From Eremophila alpestris peregrina (Eukaryota > Chordata > Aves > Passeriformes > Alaudidae): a stretch of DNA of 64,000 nucleotides. The stretch lies in the NCBI GenBank assembly GCA_009792885.1, contig WMCF01000011.1, positions 18,687,090 through 18,751,089 on the forward strand, in the 5' to 3' direction. The number at the start of each line of letters is the position of its first letter. Within the stretch, counting starts at the first letter, position 1. Made by a program: the position numbers and the translations under genes. Below the pieces are notes generated by a model. It saw only the letters and a program-made list of their open reading frames with translations, was not told the origin of the DNA and ran no database searches. Shown here piece by piece: positions 1-10,144 of the stretch.

Positions 1-1529
1 AGAAAGACAGACAACACAGGAATTAACGTTCTCTGGGAGGTAACTTGTCAGGCACAGCCTCAGGTCAGACTGCCTTGGGTTAGATATTTACAGGACTCCA
101 TGAAACACCTCAGGCCTGCTCAGTTTCAGCCTGAAGTCTCAGTCCAGCATGCCCAGTGAATCTGGGGACACAAGGACGGGCTGGACAAGCCAGTCCTTCA
201 CCTCAACCTGCTTTGCAGAGTGCATAGTGTTGGAAAGCCTTAAAGTAAGCATGAAGGAGGGGACATTCTCCCAGTCTCTCTGTCTTGGGGCAAGAAGAAC
301 TCAGGCAATGCCATTGTTACAGGGAGGGACAGAAAAATGGCAATAAGATGTTGAGAGAGAAGCTGACACATTTGATTTGTAGAGCTGAGTACTCTTATTT
401 TTCTGACATGCTGCAGCAGCTCTGCTTCACCCATTGACCTGCAAGGAAACCTCTGCAGCCCCCAGACAGGATCATTAGTAACCACTCTTTCCCTGTTCAT
501 TTTGTGCCTAATTTTGTCAGCTTCTTTGTTTCTTGGCAGAAATACCTGCCAGATACCAGCATTTTTAGCCAGTGAAAAAATCCCAACATATCAGAAGTAA
601 TTTTTGTTTTAAATCAAATTTCAACATAAAATGCTCTTCCCTTTCCATCCTCCAGAAATGACTAATGAGAATAATCAAATGGAATGGTCTTGAAAACATT
701 AAATAATTTTGTTACAACAACATCTAAATGGGCCATTTCCATAAGATACACACATTGTTGTTCTGTAATAACAAAGCATTATACAAGCAAGTATTAATAA
801 CACAACTGAAATATAATACTTAAATTAATATTTAATATTATCCTACAAGTTCAAGTGAAATTAATGGAAATTAGTGAATTGAAATAGGAATTTATTTATT
901 TCACCAGGATGAGACCATCAGGTATCAAAAGAAACTTACCAAGAGCTTTTCCCAGGGCTTTCATTGTTCCATAAACTCCATTGAGGAGAATAATACTGAA
1001 TTTCAGTAATTACGAAGTTATTTAAGAAAAAACCCCCATGACTCCAAAACATAAAGAGACACTCACTACACTTCCCAATAATCTGTGGGCCAGTGAGGGG
1101 CTGACAAGCAATGCATCACTCTTCCTACCCTGAATGAATTGATTCTGTCACCAGCAAATGAATTGCAATCAAGCTCTTGACTCAAATCATAAATCCCATG
1201 TAAGTCACAGTTAGCAGTAAAGTGAACTGCAGCAGATAAAAGAGTCTGACAACAGGCTGGTCCAGCAGTCTCCAAGAAGGAAGGGGAATGTAAATATTTT
1301 ATTTCGATATCTGGAACACTTTCTAATTTTCAGGACTCCATGTAGTACCAATATAGAGAGTTGCAGCATGTCAGTATGACAGATCCTATCACCCTGGGCT
1401 TTTCCCATAAAACCAGAGAGCCTGACCAGGTGGTTATCAGGGTGTTTAGATCCTGGGGGCCTGTTAGGCTGAATCTGCTGAGAAATTGTTTTCAGGACTT
1501 TTTTAGAGACCAGTCTGCTGGGTAGACAG
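1..1529. other. Intergenic DNA, no gene recognised
   Basis: No recognisable coding exon, RNA gene or mobile element. The stretch from about 690 to 900 is very A+T rich, with many TAAT and ACAA cores such as TTGTTAC, AATAACAAAG and TTAATATTTAATATTA. This may be ordinary AT-rich spacer or a weak regulatory block. Open frames here are short and lack splice or family signals. Confidence 0.6.
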
Positions 1530-1886
1530 ACACTGAGACAAAGGAAGCCAATGGATGTGATCTTTATGGATTTCAGTAATGCTTTCCATACTGTCTCTCA
1601 CAGATCCTTCTGGGCAAAATGTCCATCCCCCAGATGACCAAACACATAAAATGATGGGCGTCAGGGGAGGTTTAGGTGGGATTTCAGGAAAATGTTTTTC
1701 ACCCAGAGGGTGGCTGGGCACTGGAACAGACTCTCCAGGGCAGTGGTCACAGCACCAAGCCTGACAGTCCAAGAAGTGTTTAGACAACACTCTCAGGCAC
1801 ACGGTGTGACCCTTGGGGATGGTCCTGTGCCAGGCCAGGAGTTGGGGTCAATGCTCCTTGGGGGTCCCTTCTGTGATTCTGTGAAA
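1530..1886 (+). mobile_element. CR1 LINE remnant: RT motif fragment plus 3' end
   Basis: Positions about 1,550-1,620 translate on the + strand to a decayed CR1 reverse-transcriptase motif A, MDFSNAFHTVSHRS, corresponding to the family pattern LDFSKAFDTVSH. The first aspartate is kept and the second is changed to His. From about 1,660 the sequence is typical CR1 3'-terminal sequence: GGAGGTTTAGGTGGGATTTC, then CACCCAGAGGGTGGCTGGGC, ACTGGAACAGACTCTCCAGG and GGGGATGGTCCTGTGCCAGG. It ends in the short 3' repeat TTCTGTGATTCTGTGA. The RT motif lies directly beside the 3' end, so the copy is internally deleted as well as 5' truncated. It is not active. Antisense frames over this segment are shadows. 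Confidence 0.85.
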
Positions 1887-4237
1887 AGTCCTTGCAAAAA
1901 CCCCTCCACACAGGGAAATTCTACAGCGAGGTACCTTCTGTAAGGAAGCAGTTCACACAACTTCACACAGCAGCTCACCTAACACAGATCTAATTGTCTC
2001 TTTTCCTTCAAACTGTGTCTGAGGAGATGTGAGCAGGGACCTTGTCCTGGAGAGCTGTGCAGGGGAGCTTCAGTGTGGTAAAGGATCCCTCCCACACCAG
2101 CAGCAGCCAGTCAGCAGTGCCATCCTCCTGCTGGGATCTCTGTGTCTCTGTGAAATGGCATCGATGAAGATGGTGTTTGCAATGGGTCAAAAGGATGGGA
2201 AACTCTGGGTCACAGCACAAGGAGTTGAGAGAGACAGACACACTCGCATCCATTGAAAAACTTTGTCAAGGCTTCCTCTGCTGGGAAGTCAGGCAGAAGG
2301 GTGGACTTTTCCCACCTTTGCTAGCTATGGATGTGTGCACTGACACTGAGTCTGCTCTTTATGGCTTGGCAGGGGCAGCCCCAGTGCTTAGGTGGTGTAA
2401 AAAATGAAAGAAAAAATTGTTGTTAAAATTAACACAGCCGTGGAGTGTGGGCAGGCAAACACTGCCTGGAGATCTGGTTAATCACCCAGACCACCAACAC
2501 AAGAGCTGAGATGGCAAACACCAGCCAGATATGTTGATTAACACAACCTTGAGCATCGACCTAAAGGCTGCCATTTAACAAGAAGTTTTACATTAAACAT
2601 CTTCAGCCCAGCCCTTGGAAGGAGATGGCACAGCTGAGACTTTCTGTGCTGATCATGTATTCAGATTTTATCACCAAACTGAAAGGCTCTTGATTCACTT
2701 GATTTGTGACAAGTTCAAACATTTTCTAGTCTAACTGCTCTCAGCAAAGACAATGATGAAATCACCCTTGCGTTTAGTTCTACCCAAGATCAGTTAAGTA
2801 TTTTAAGATCTATTGAGACCAAACTCCTTCACAGACAGAGAACAGAACTTCATCAACAAATCAGACAGCATGATTAGGGGAAATGCAAGCAATCTTCTTC
2901 ACCTCAGCTTTACCAAACAAAACAAAATGAAAAATATTGCATTATTCCTCAAATGAGTTAGGGAGGAGCTGATTAAAAAGTGTGTGACAGAACATATTTC
3001 TCATTGAAGATGGTATTTCATCAAAATGGGGTAATTCTGAATGCAGTAATATAAAAATTTGTTCTTTGAAACAAGGCTGGAAGAAAAAAAATTCAAACGT
3101 TCCTTTCTAAACTTGCTGTCTCTGAGATCTCCTGGGGCATGGCTGCAAGCCCACAGCTCCGGAGATGGTGCCTTTTTTTCTGAAAGGAAGGAGGCAGACA
3201 CTCGAGCTCATCAGTCTAACTGTGATGCCCAGAATGACAATGACATGCACTCATTTCTTTCACAAGCCCTAAACGAAGACTAATTGGAGGGTTAAAAGCA
3301 ATCAACTCGTGTTTATCAAGTCATGCCAGAACAATGGCAGTGCCAGTGATGGCTTTTGTTTTCCTGGGTGACCTGCCTGAAGGGGAAGGGGGAAGTGGTG
3401 GATATCAGTGAGTGAATCAGCTAACATGAGTGAGGTTTTCTGATGCTGCCCCCAGCAAAGCAAGTTAATACACAGTGTGGGTGAAGTCACCAGGAGCTGC
3501 AAACAATGCCTGATTCTAATCAATAGATTTATTAAATACAGAAATGTCTGACTGACATGTCCCAGACAAAGCCTGAGAGGTTTGGGGTGACTCTGAGGGA
3601 CAGGATTTGGTCAGACTTGCCTGGGTGAAGTAGGAAAATGGTCTGCAGCCTATCAGGTGGCATTGGCTAAAGACACACTTGGTGTGATGCACAAGGCAGG
3701 AGAATTCAGCAGTCTGAGATGAGGACATGGATTATGACACTGAGAAGAAGCAAGATGCAAAGGATAGACAACCTTGGGGATGCAGGATGCTCTCGCAAAA
3801 AGGCAGAGATGATTTGGATCAGTGAAAATGGGAGCGCAGTTTGAAAGACAGTGCTTTTGCTCTGGTCTCTTCAGGGCTGGGAGGGTCTTGAATTGGGTGT
3901 TGTGCCTGATGGTGAAGCTGTGATCCAAGAATGATGCCAAAATGCCAGTGCAGAGAAAGGAGCGGAAGCAAGACAGAGGGGCCATCTATAATACACAGAT
4001 GAGAGGAAAGAACTGGTTATCCGAGAAAATAAGAGACTGGGCAGAGACTTCAAATTATTTTTTAGCAGGTGAAAGGTGGTAGTGAAGAGGTAAGAGGCTA
4101 ATTGCTTTCTTTGTAGGGCCTAGGAGAGATAAAATGGAAAAACCAGCAGAAACTTCTCATTTTCACAAGAACTTCTTGCAATTTCTCTCATCCTAACCAT
4201 CTGACCTCAAAGAGGGGTGCTGACCCCTCCAGCAAGG

Positions 4238-4271
4238 TAATCAAGGTAACCAGAGTGGGTTACCTTGATTA
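4238..4271. repeat. Perfect 14-bp inverted repeat (hairpin)
   Basis: TAATCAAGGTAACC at 4,238-4,251 and its exact reverse complement GGTTACCTTGATTA at 4,258-4,271 are separated by the 6-base loop AGAGTG. The left arm also overlaps a direct repeat of CAAGGTAA. The structure could form a stable stem in RNA or a cruciform in DNA. No element boundary or target-site duplication is evident. Confidence 0.8.
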
Positions 4272-7043
4272 AACTGCAGCAATGCAGTTCTGGTTTCTTT
4301 CCAGTTCACATTCCTGTTGGGATGGTGTCAGAGCTAAGTGAGTTTCAGAGTGCCAGATTAGCTGAAGGTGACAAGTTTGGCCTGGTCTGCCAGGAGTCTC
4401 TGTGAAGATGTGCACCAGCCCTCTCCTGAATCAGGGAGCTGCTGTGATGTGTGAGGGTGGCAAGGACACCTCAGAGATCTCAGTCTTTGTGCAACTAAGA
4501 TTTTGCGGAACTGTGTTTGCTATTGCAAGAAGTGGTAGAACAGCCTTGAAGAGAGGCTGCCTACACAGCTCCCAGAGTGGGCATTCTTTTCTCAATGCCA
4601 GATGCAAATGCTTCTCACTGTGTTACACTGCTGGGAACCTTAATTTGTCCTTGGTGCTTGAGAAAGGGAATGATCTGAACCAGCACTGTCTTGTTTGGCA
4701 TTTCTCGGAATAACACCAATTAGTTTACAATTAGAAGATTTATTCCAACTTTCATGACATACTGTGGTGGGAACAGGGCTTTGATTGTCATTTCCTAATG
4801 CATCCATGCTAACTCATCTGTGTGAAGCTCAGATCCACCATGATTCAGACAAGCTGACAATTCCCCACAGCCAAAGGCAAATTTTCCAAAAGACGTAACA
4901 GTGAGAGGTATTTTTAACACGGAACATTGCATCAATTCCAGGTATTCCGAAGCATATCAGATTCTCTTGTCTGACACACTTCCCTTTGAGATGAGCATCT
5001 AATGAATTGTCCACAGCTTCAATCTTCCCTCAAATTACCTGCTTTTTTTGGAGAGGCATAATGAATACAAATTGCATTATAGCTCTAACACCTCTAGCCA
5101 GTCACTTAACTAACCCATGGTGGCAGTCCAGGCAGAGCCTGCCAGTCCTTCTCCTGCAAGAGGAAATAGAGAAATGAGAAAGTGAGGAAAAAACCTCTGA
5201 AAGTGGGAAGAAGATCATTCACAGGTGTTGAAAGGCTACTTTGAATTGCAGCAGCACCACTGGTGCACCAGGACAGTGAAAGCAAGGAGGGTTTCTGGCT
5301 TTCAGCTGGAGTTCAACATGTGAAAGCTTTTCCCACTTCAAAAGATGCTTTTTGGATGGGGAGACAAAAAAGGAAGGAACACCAAGAAACCCTGCCTCTG
5401 CTGCCATCTCACAGAGCATGTGGCTGCACTGTGGAGCTCCGTGCCACTGTCAGTTGTGGCTACTGAAAACATCAGGGCATTACAGAGAGAAAGTTGACAA
5501 TTATAGCATTTACCTTAAGACTGTAATCCATGTTGCTGAGGAAAGGTTGGTGTGTTCACATTAGACACTGTGTCTTTGCAGCTAAAATTAATATTTCCCT
5601 CAAGTTAAAACACTTTATTTTCTGCCAGACATAATGTGGGATGTACAGCCGTGTGAATTAATGAAGAACTGCCTCCCTCCAGCTTAGCTTTTCCTGCTGA
5701 GCCTGATAATGAAATTTAGTCTTCTTTTATATACTCAATTAAAGTAAGTTAAGAACTGAGAGTGTGACTTCATTTATTCTTTGGACAGCATGTATTTTCT
5801 TTGTGCTACATCAGTGGCGAAGTGCATAACCTTGTTTCACCCTGATCTTTTGAACCTCTCTTTTTTTCTGAGAATAGGGAAGAGAAATGAATTGGCATGA
5901 GCCAAAGCTTGCTGGAAACAGCAAGGACATTTCCATGGGAGTCAACACGCTTTCATTCCACTCTTTTCATAGCAGATTTTCTGAAAGAGCTGAGTTCCCT
6001 TGCAGGGGCCAGACATACAAAAGAGCTGAGCAGGTGGGACACCACCTGGGAAAATCTGCTGGTAAACGTGGAGCAGAGGCAAGAGGAAGCTGAGGTCTCT
6101 GGAGGGGCTGAGAGGAAATTTTTCTGAGATCCTCTATCAGGGATCCCACCTGTTTTCCTGGTGCCAAGCTGGAAGTGATACTCTGCAGACTTGTTTTGGA
6201 GGACAAGTCCAGCACAGATTTGTCTACCCTCTGCTCTGCTGAAAGAGTGCAGCTGCAATCTCACTTTATTAATTATCTTGTCTCTAAACACATTTACCTT
6301 CTGGCTTTCCTTATTGCTCACGCCTAGTCCAAAGTTCAGGGCAAAAGTCCAAAAGTGTGGGATTCTGATGGTGACTGACACAAAACTCCTTTTCTGTTCT
6401 CCACCACTGCAGTGCTGATGTGGTTCTGACCTTCTCCAGGGTGATTTATCCACAGCTCCAAGTACGTGCAAGGCCCTGAGACACAGGAGTTATGGTGCAC
6501 CTTCCTCCAGAAGAGGGTCAGTTCATCACCTGCACATCCCAGACCAATTACAATGAGGTTCACTCCTCACCACGGCTGCACTGAGCAAGGCTGAGAAACT
6601 CATCAACCTGAAGATTTGTTGCTAATTGCCTGCTTGGAGGATTTGTATTTCATCATTTTTCCAGGCTCACCTCCAGGCTTTTTTTCCTCTGCCCTTCTCT
6701 AGGATCCTTTACTCCTTCTCATATCCACACCTCTCCCTGCTCTGTGGTTGCCCTTTTTTCCCCTTTGCCAGCCACCTCTGAGGGCAGTGGCGTGGTGGCA
6801 CCTGACACACAGTTTAGGATGTGACCTGCCTCACACAGGCCACCACACAGCACAGCTCTCCCAGGAGAAGGAAAACCACATTTATCCAGCACTGGCCTGC
6901 TTGCAGACATCAGGTTTGGACCCACCTGTCCCTGCTCTGGATGCAGCAGCTCTCGTGACCAATTTGTGCAGAATTACACACGGAAGGGACTGCTTTCCCT
7001 GACTTGTGGCTACAGGGCTGCTAACCATCAGTCCAGCGTAACA

Positions 7044-7074
7044 CTGTAATTATCAAAGTTATTAATAATTACAG
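7044..7074. repeat. Perfect 10-bp inverted repeat with homeodomain-like cores
   Basis: CTGTAATTAT (7,044-7,053) and ATAATTACAG (7,065-7,074) are exact reverse complements with an 11-base spacer. Each arm carries an AATTA core as bound by homeodomain proteins. Function is unknown. Confidence 0.6.
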
Positions 7075-7427
7075 AACATCCCAGAGGATGGAAAACCACA
7101 CATACTGTTGCTGGGAAATTCACCTTCCATGGAAAAAGGAAGGAGCCAGTTATCTGTTTTTAATCATGGATTTCTTTGTCTGCAGCAGCATCTTGGATCT
7201 CTCCTGGCCCATTAAAAAAGCAGATAATTTAAGGAAAAACAAAATCTAAAAACCCAAGCTGAAAAGCAACAAGGCTTATAATAGAATGGAAAGAATTAGC
7301 AATAATACCAGTGTTGCTGCCAGTGATAGAGGAGTAGGGAAGGTTCAGCAGCTCAGGGCTTGCTCTAGTGCCCTTCACTGGTCTTTCCTGCTGGCTCATT
7401 AGGCAGAACTCTCACAAAACAGTCAAA

Positions 7428-7568
7428 AACGGTTTCCCCTTCGAAAATCCATTCGGCAAAATTATCCATCCACGAATAAATGTCAAGACAAATCTTTTCA
7501 CCTTGCCCAGGTCGTTCTGATAATGTCAAGCCAGTGCGTTTCAGTCCTCCTGATGATTTGTTCCGGTG
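7428..7568. promoter_or_regulatory. Candidate regulatory element: local CpG cluster
   Basis: About seven CpG dinucleotides (near 7,430, 7,442, 7,453, 7,472, 7,513, 7,538 and 7,564) occur within about 140 bases, while the surrounding kilobases have far fewer. CpG retention in otherwise CpG-poor intergenic DNA is consistent with constraint or low methylation. No ORF or splice signals explain it. Regulatory status is an inference from composition only. Confidence 0.25.
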
Positions 7569-8530
7569 ACAAAATATCCTGCTTCACAGCTTTCTCTGTT
7601 AAATTCCATTTTGGCTTTACACAAACATATTAACACTCATTTTCATTTAAATGGACCTTGCAATTTGCAGCATTAGTGTTTTGGCTTCAACATTCTTAAA
7701 GCCAAATGTGTGCTGCCTACTTTGCAGCAGGTTGCTTTGGCATTACTGCATGCAAAAACCCATCAATATTCACACCAAGTTTGTGAGACCTGTTTGTCCA
7801 GCACTGGGCTGTACTGAGAGTTTGTAAAAGAGGGATTCTGCAATAAAATCTCAAGCTTTTTGACTGTTTGTTCCATTTTTGAATTAAAGAGAGCTTGGAA
7901 ACAATAGACTTGCAGGGTGATGGAAGATCCTTCTTTCATGTCTCTCCAGTTGCAAATGCCGACATGTGGTTTGGCATTCAAATATTTTCAACAAAGTAGC
8001 ATTTTGATGCTAATTTAGCAAAGATTTTTAGCATGTCCCAGTTCTGCTGTCCAAGCCTTCCTTTGCCTCCTTCAGCCTGATCCCCTCCTGAGCTCACTGC
8101 TAAGGTGAGTACTGCTCCCAGAGCCATGACTCATTCCTCAGCTCCTTCAGTCTGGTGGGGTCACCTCCCTTCCTCACAGCTGCCTGGACTCTCTTTATAT
8201 CTGTCTCCTGTCCAGCTGTAAAGTGGCAGGTGGGAGACACATGGCCCATCCTGCTCCATATCCTGTGTGGCAGGCAGGACCAGGGTATCCAGCTCAGTGA
8301 GTCCTTTAGGGGAGACCATTTTCCCTTCCTTTTCCTCCCTTTGCCAAACCCTGCACTGAGTCACCAGCCTGACACTGTAAGAAAGGTCCCTCACAACCAA
8401 AGCACCAGCTTTTCACCCCTCTGAAACACCAGCTAGGGAGGGGTCACACAGCAGGTACAGAAGGAAATTTGCAATCCCACCCTTGGCCTGTTTATGTCTC
8501 TACACTGGAAAGCATCTGGCCCTTGTGGAC

Positions 8531-8575
8531 TAGTTGGATGAGGGATACATCCTAGTTGGATGTATCTAGTTGGAC
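8531..8575. repeat. Triplicated CTAGTTGGA motif with hairpin
   Basis: CTAGTTGGA occurs three times (8,531-8,539, 8,553-8,561 and 8,567-8,575). Between them GATACATCC (8,545-8,553) and GGATGTATC (8,559-8,567) form a perfect 9-bp inverted repeat around a TAGTT loop. This looks like local slippage or template switching rather than a known element. Confidence 0.65.
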
Positions 8576-9183
8576 ACATCCCATGTAGGCATTAGTTAAA
8601 TGTCTTGGGAAAAGACCCCTATCTTCTCTTTTTCTGCACTCCCATGGAATCCCCACTCTCAGATGGGGAGGGGGGGTACAAGTCTGAATGCCTACAAATA
8701 ACACCACTGGAGGGGTATTCCTCCTAAAAGGAGATCTACAGAGGCACAGCCTTTCACACTAATAAAGGGCCCTTTCCTCAAAACCCATGCTCTGGGGAAG
8801 CAGAGGAAGTTAATGCCTGTGCTTCAGACAGGCTGAGACATCCATTTCTGGTAAGTACATGTGGGAAATATTAGATATCAATGCAAATTCTTTCTAGCAA
8901 GCAGCAATGTGGTCTTAATTAGCAAGATTTAACTCTGTAAAAATTAAGAAATTTATCTTCCCTGCTCAGTGCTTACTGCACAGCTGGCTGTGATAAGTTG
9001 CCTGCCTTTTAAGACCAGCAAATTAACTTTTTATGCAAGCCACTCTTGTGAAATGCCTGTGCTGATGGCAGCGAGACACTTATTTCTCATGAAAGCACCT
9101 GCTCTGCTCCTTCTAAGGAGAGAAGGTGCAGAGTTCCAAACAATTAAGTTATTTTTGCACTTTTCTGTGCACACACAGGCACC
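8576..9183. other. Intergenic DNA, nothing recognised
   Basis: No coding, RNA or mobile-element signal recognised. A short G run occurs near 8,670. Confidence 0.5.
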
Positions 9184-9217
9184 AAAAAAAAAAAAAAAAA
9201 AGAGAGAGAGAGAGAGA
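9184..9217. repeat. Poly(A) run followed by (GA)n
   Basis: Eighteen A's (9,184-9,201) run into a short (GA)n tract to about 9,217. No upstream coding remnant supports a processed pseudogene tail, so this is recorded as a simple repeat. Confidence 0.85.
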
Positions 9218-10106
9218 AAGTATATCTCTGAACTTTAAGAGGTTTTATGAAGGCAAAACTCTTTTTTGCCAACCCAAAACCCAGAGGCAAGTGATGAAAA
9301 TGCAACCTTGAACCATCTGTACTCTTGGTCAGCCCATTGGACTGGATTTGCCTCCCTCCTGGCCACAGCAGGACCATTTCTTTTGCTTCTTGGCCAGATG
9401 GGACAGTAAAAGGGAGAGCTGAAAATATTTCGGCAGTCACCAAAGGTGTGGGGTGAGGAGAGGAGCCACGTGAATTCCATCCTTCCAGAAGCAGCAAATT
9501 TCCTCCTGGCCCCTTAAACAACAAGGGAAAGTAGGGACTTAGTTTACATCAAAACTTTTCCCTTCAACTTTCAGCTTGGTGGTGACAGCCTTGGAGGTGA
9601 GTCAATCCCTGATTTGCTCCAGGCTATGATGGAAATTGCTATGCAAGCTCCAGGGCTTCCAGCTATTGCATATTTCTCCCTGGAGAGCGCTGCTGGATTT
9701 CTCTCTGGAGCATTTCAGAGTTTGTCTTACACAAACCTTTCCTGCAGGGGTTAATGCAGAGTGGGGCTGACTTGGTAATGCTGCTTCTGATCTGATGTTT
9801 GGTAAGGCTTTCCTGAAGGTAAAAGGTTAGGTTAGTGAATATTTGAATATGCAAACTGGGAGGTTTTTTAATTGAGAAACAATTTTCTGCTGCATTCACA
9901 TAAATAAATATGTTTTCCCACATGGGTTCCTATTCATATACCAATGCATTTTCCCCTGGGAAAAGCCAGTACTGGCTTTATGAGACATGTCCTTTAGCTA
10001 AGCAAGCTAATTTTCCTCAATATTTAACTGTGTGAGCTTTTTAATGCAGATGCCCTCTTAGAGTTTTCAGCCTCCTCTGTATGTTTGTTTTAAGAAATCT
10101 CAAATG

Positions 10107-10144
10107 AACAAATTTGTTGTGAGATTCACTGTGTTCACAACAAA
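10107..10144. repeat. Nested palindrome and 10-bp hairpin rich in ACAA/TTGT
   Basis: AACAAATTTGTT (10,108-10,119) is a perfect 12-bp palindrome. It overlaps a 10-bp inverted repeat, TTTGTTGTGA (10,113-10,122) with TCACAACAAA (10,135-10,144), spaced by 12 bases. The repeated ACAA/TTGT cores resemble SOX-type half sites. Any regulatory role is inference. Confidence 0.6.

Larger units (their letters stand above)
1887..8530. other. Intergenic DNA, no gene recognised
   Basis: Several open frames of 60-170 codons occur on both strands (for example about 3,653-3,985 and 5,953-6,471, both minus), but none resembles a family I know. None shows codon-use or splice evidence. The stretch contains the small hairpins and the CpG cluster listed separately; nothing else stands out. 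Confidence 0.55.

Noticed and set aside
3500..4140. Purine-rich stretch considered as an LTR or non-coding RNA gene
   Set aside because: No TG...CA termini, polyadenylation signal layout or primer-binding site was found, and the minus-strand frames match nothing.
9184..9217. Poly(A) as the tail of a processed pseudogene
   Set aside because: No cDNA-like sequence or target-site duplication was recognised upstream; the A run continues into (GA)n like a simple repeat.
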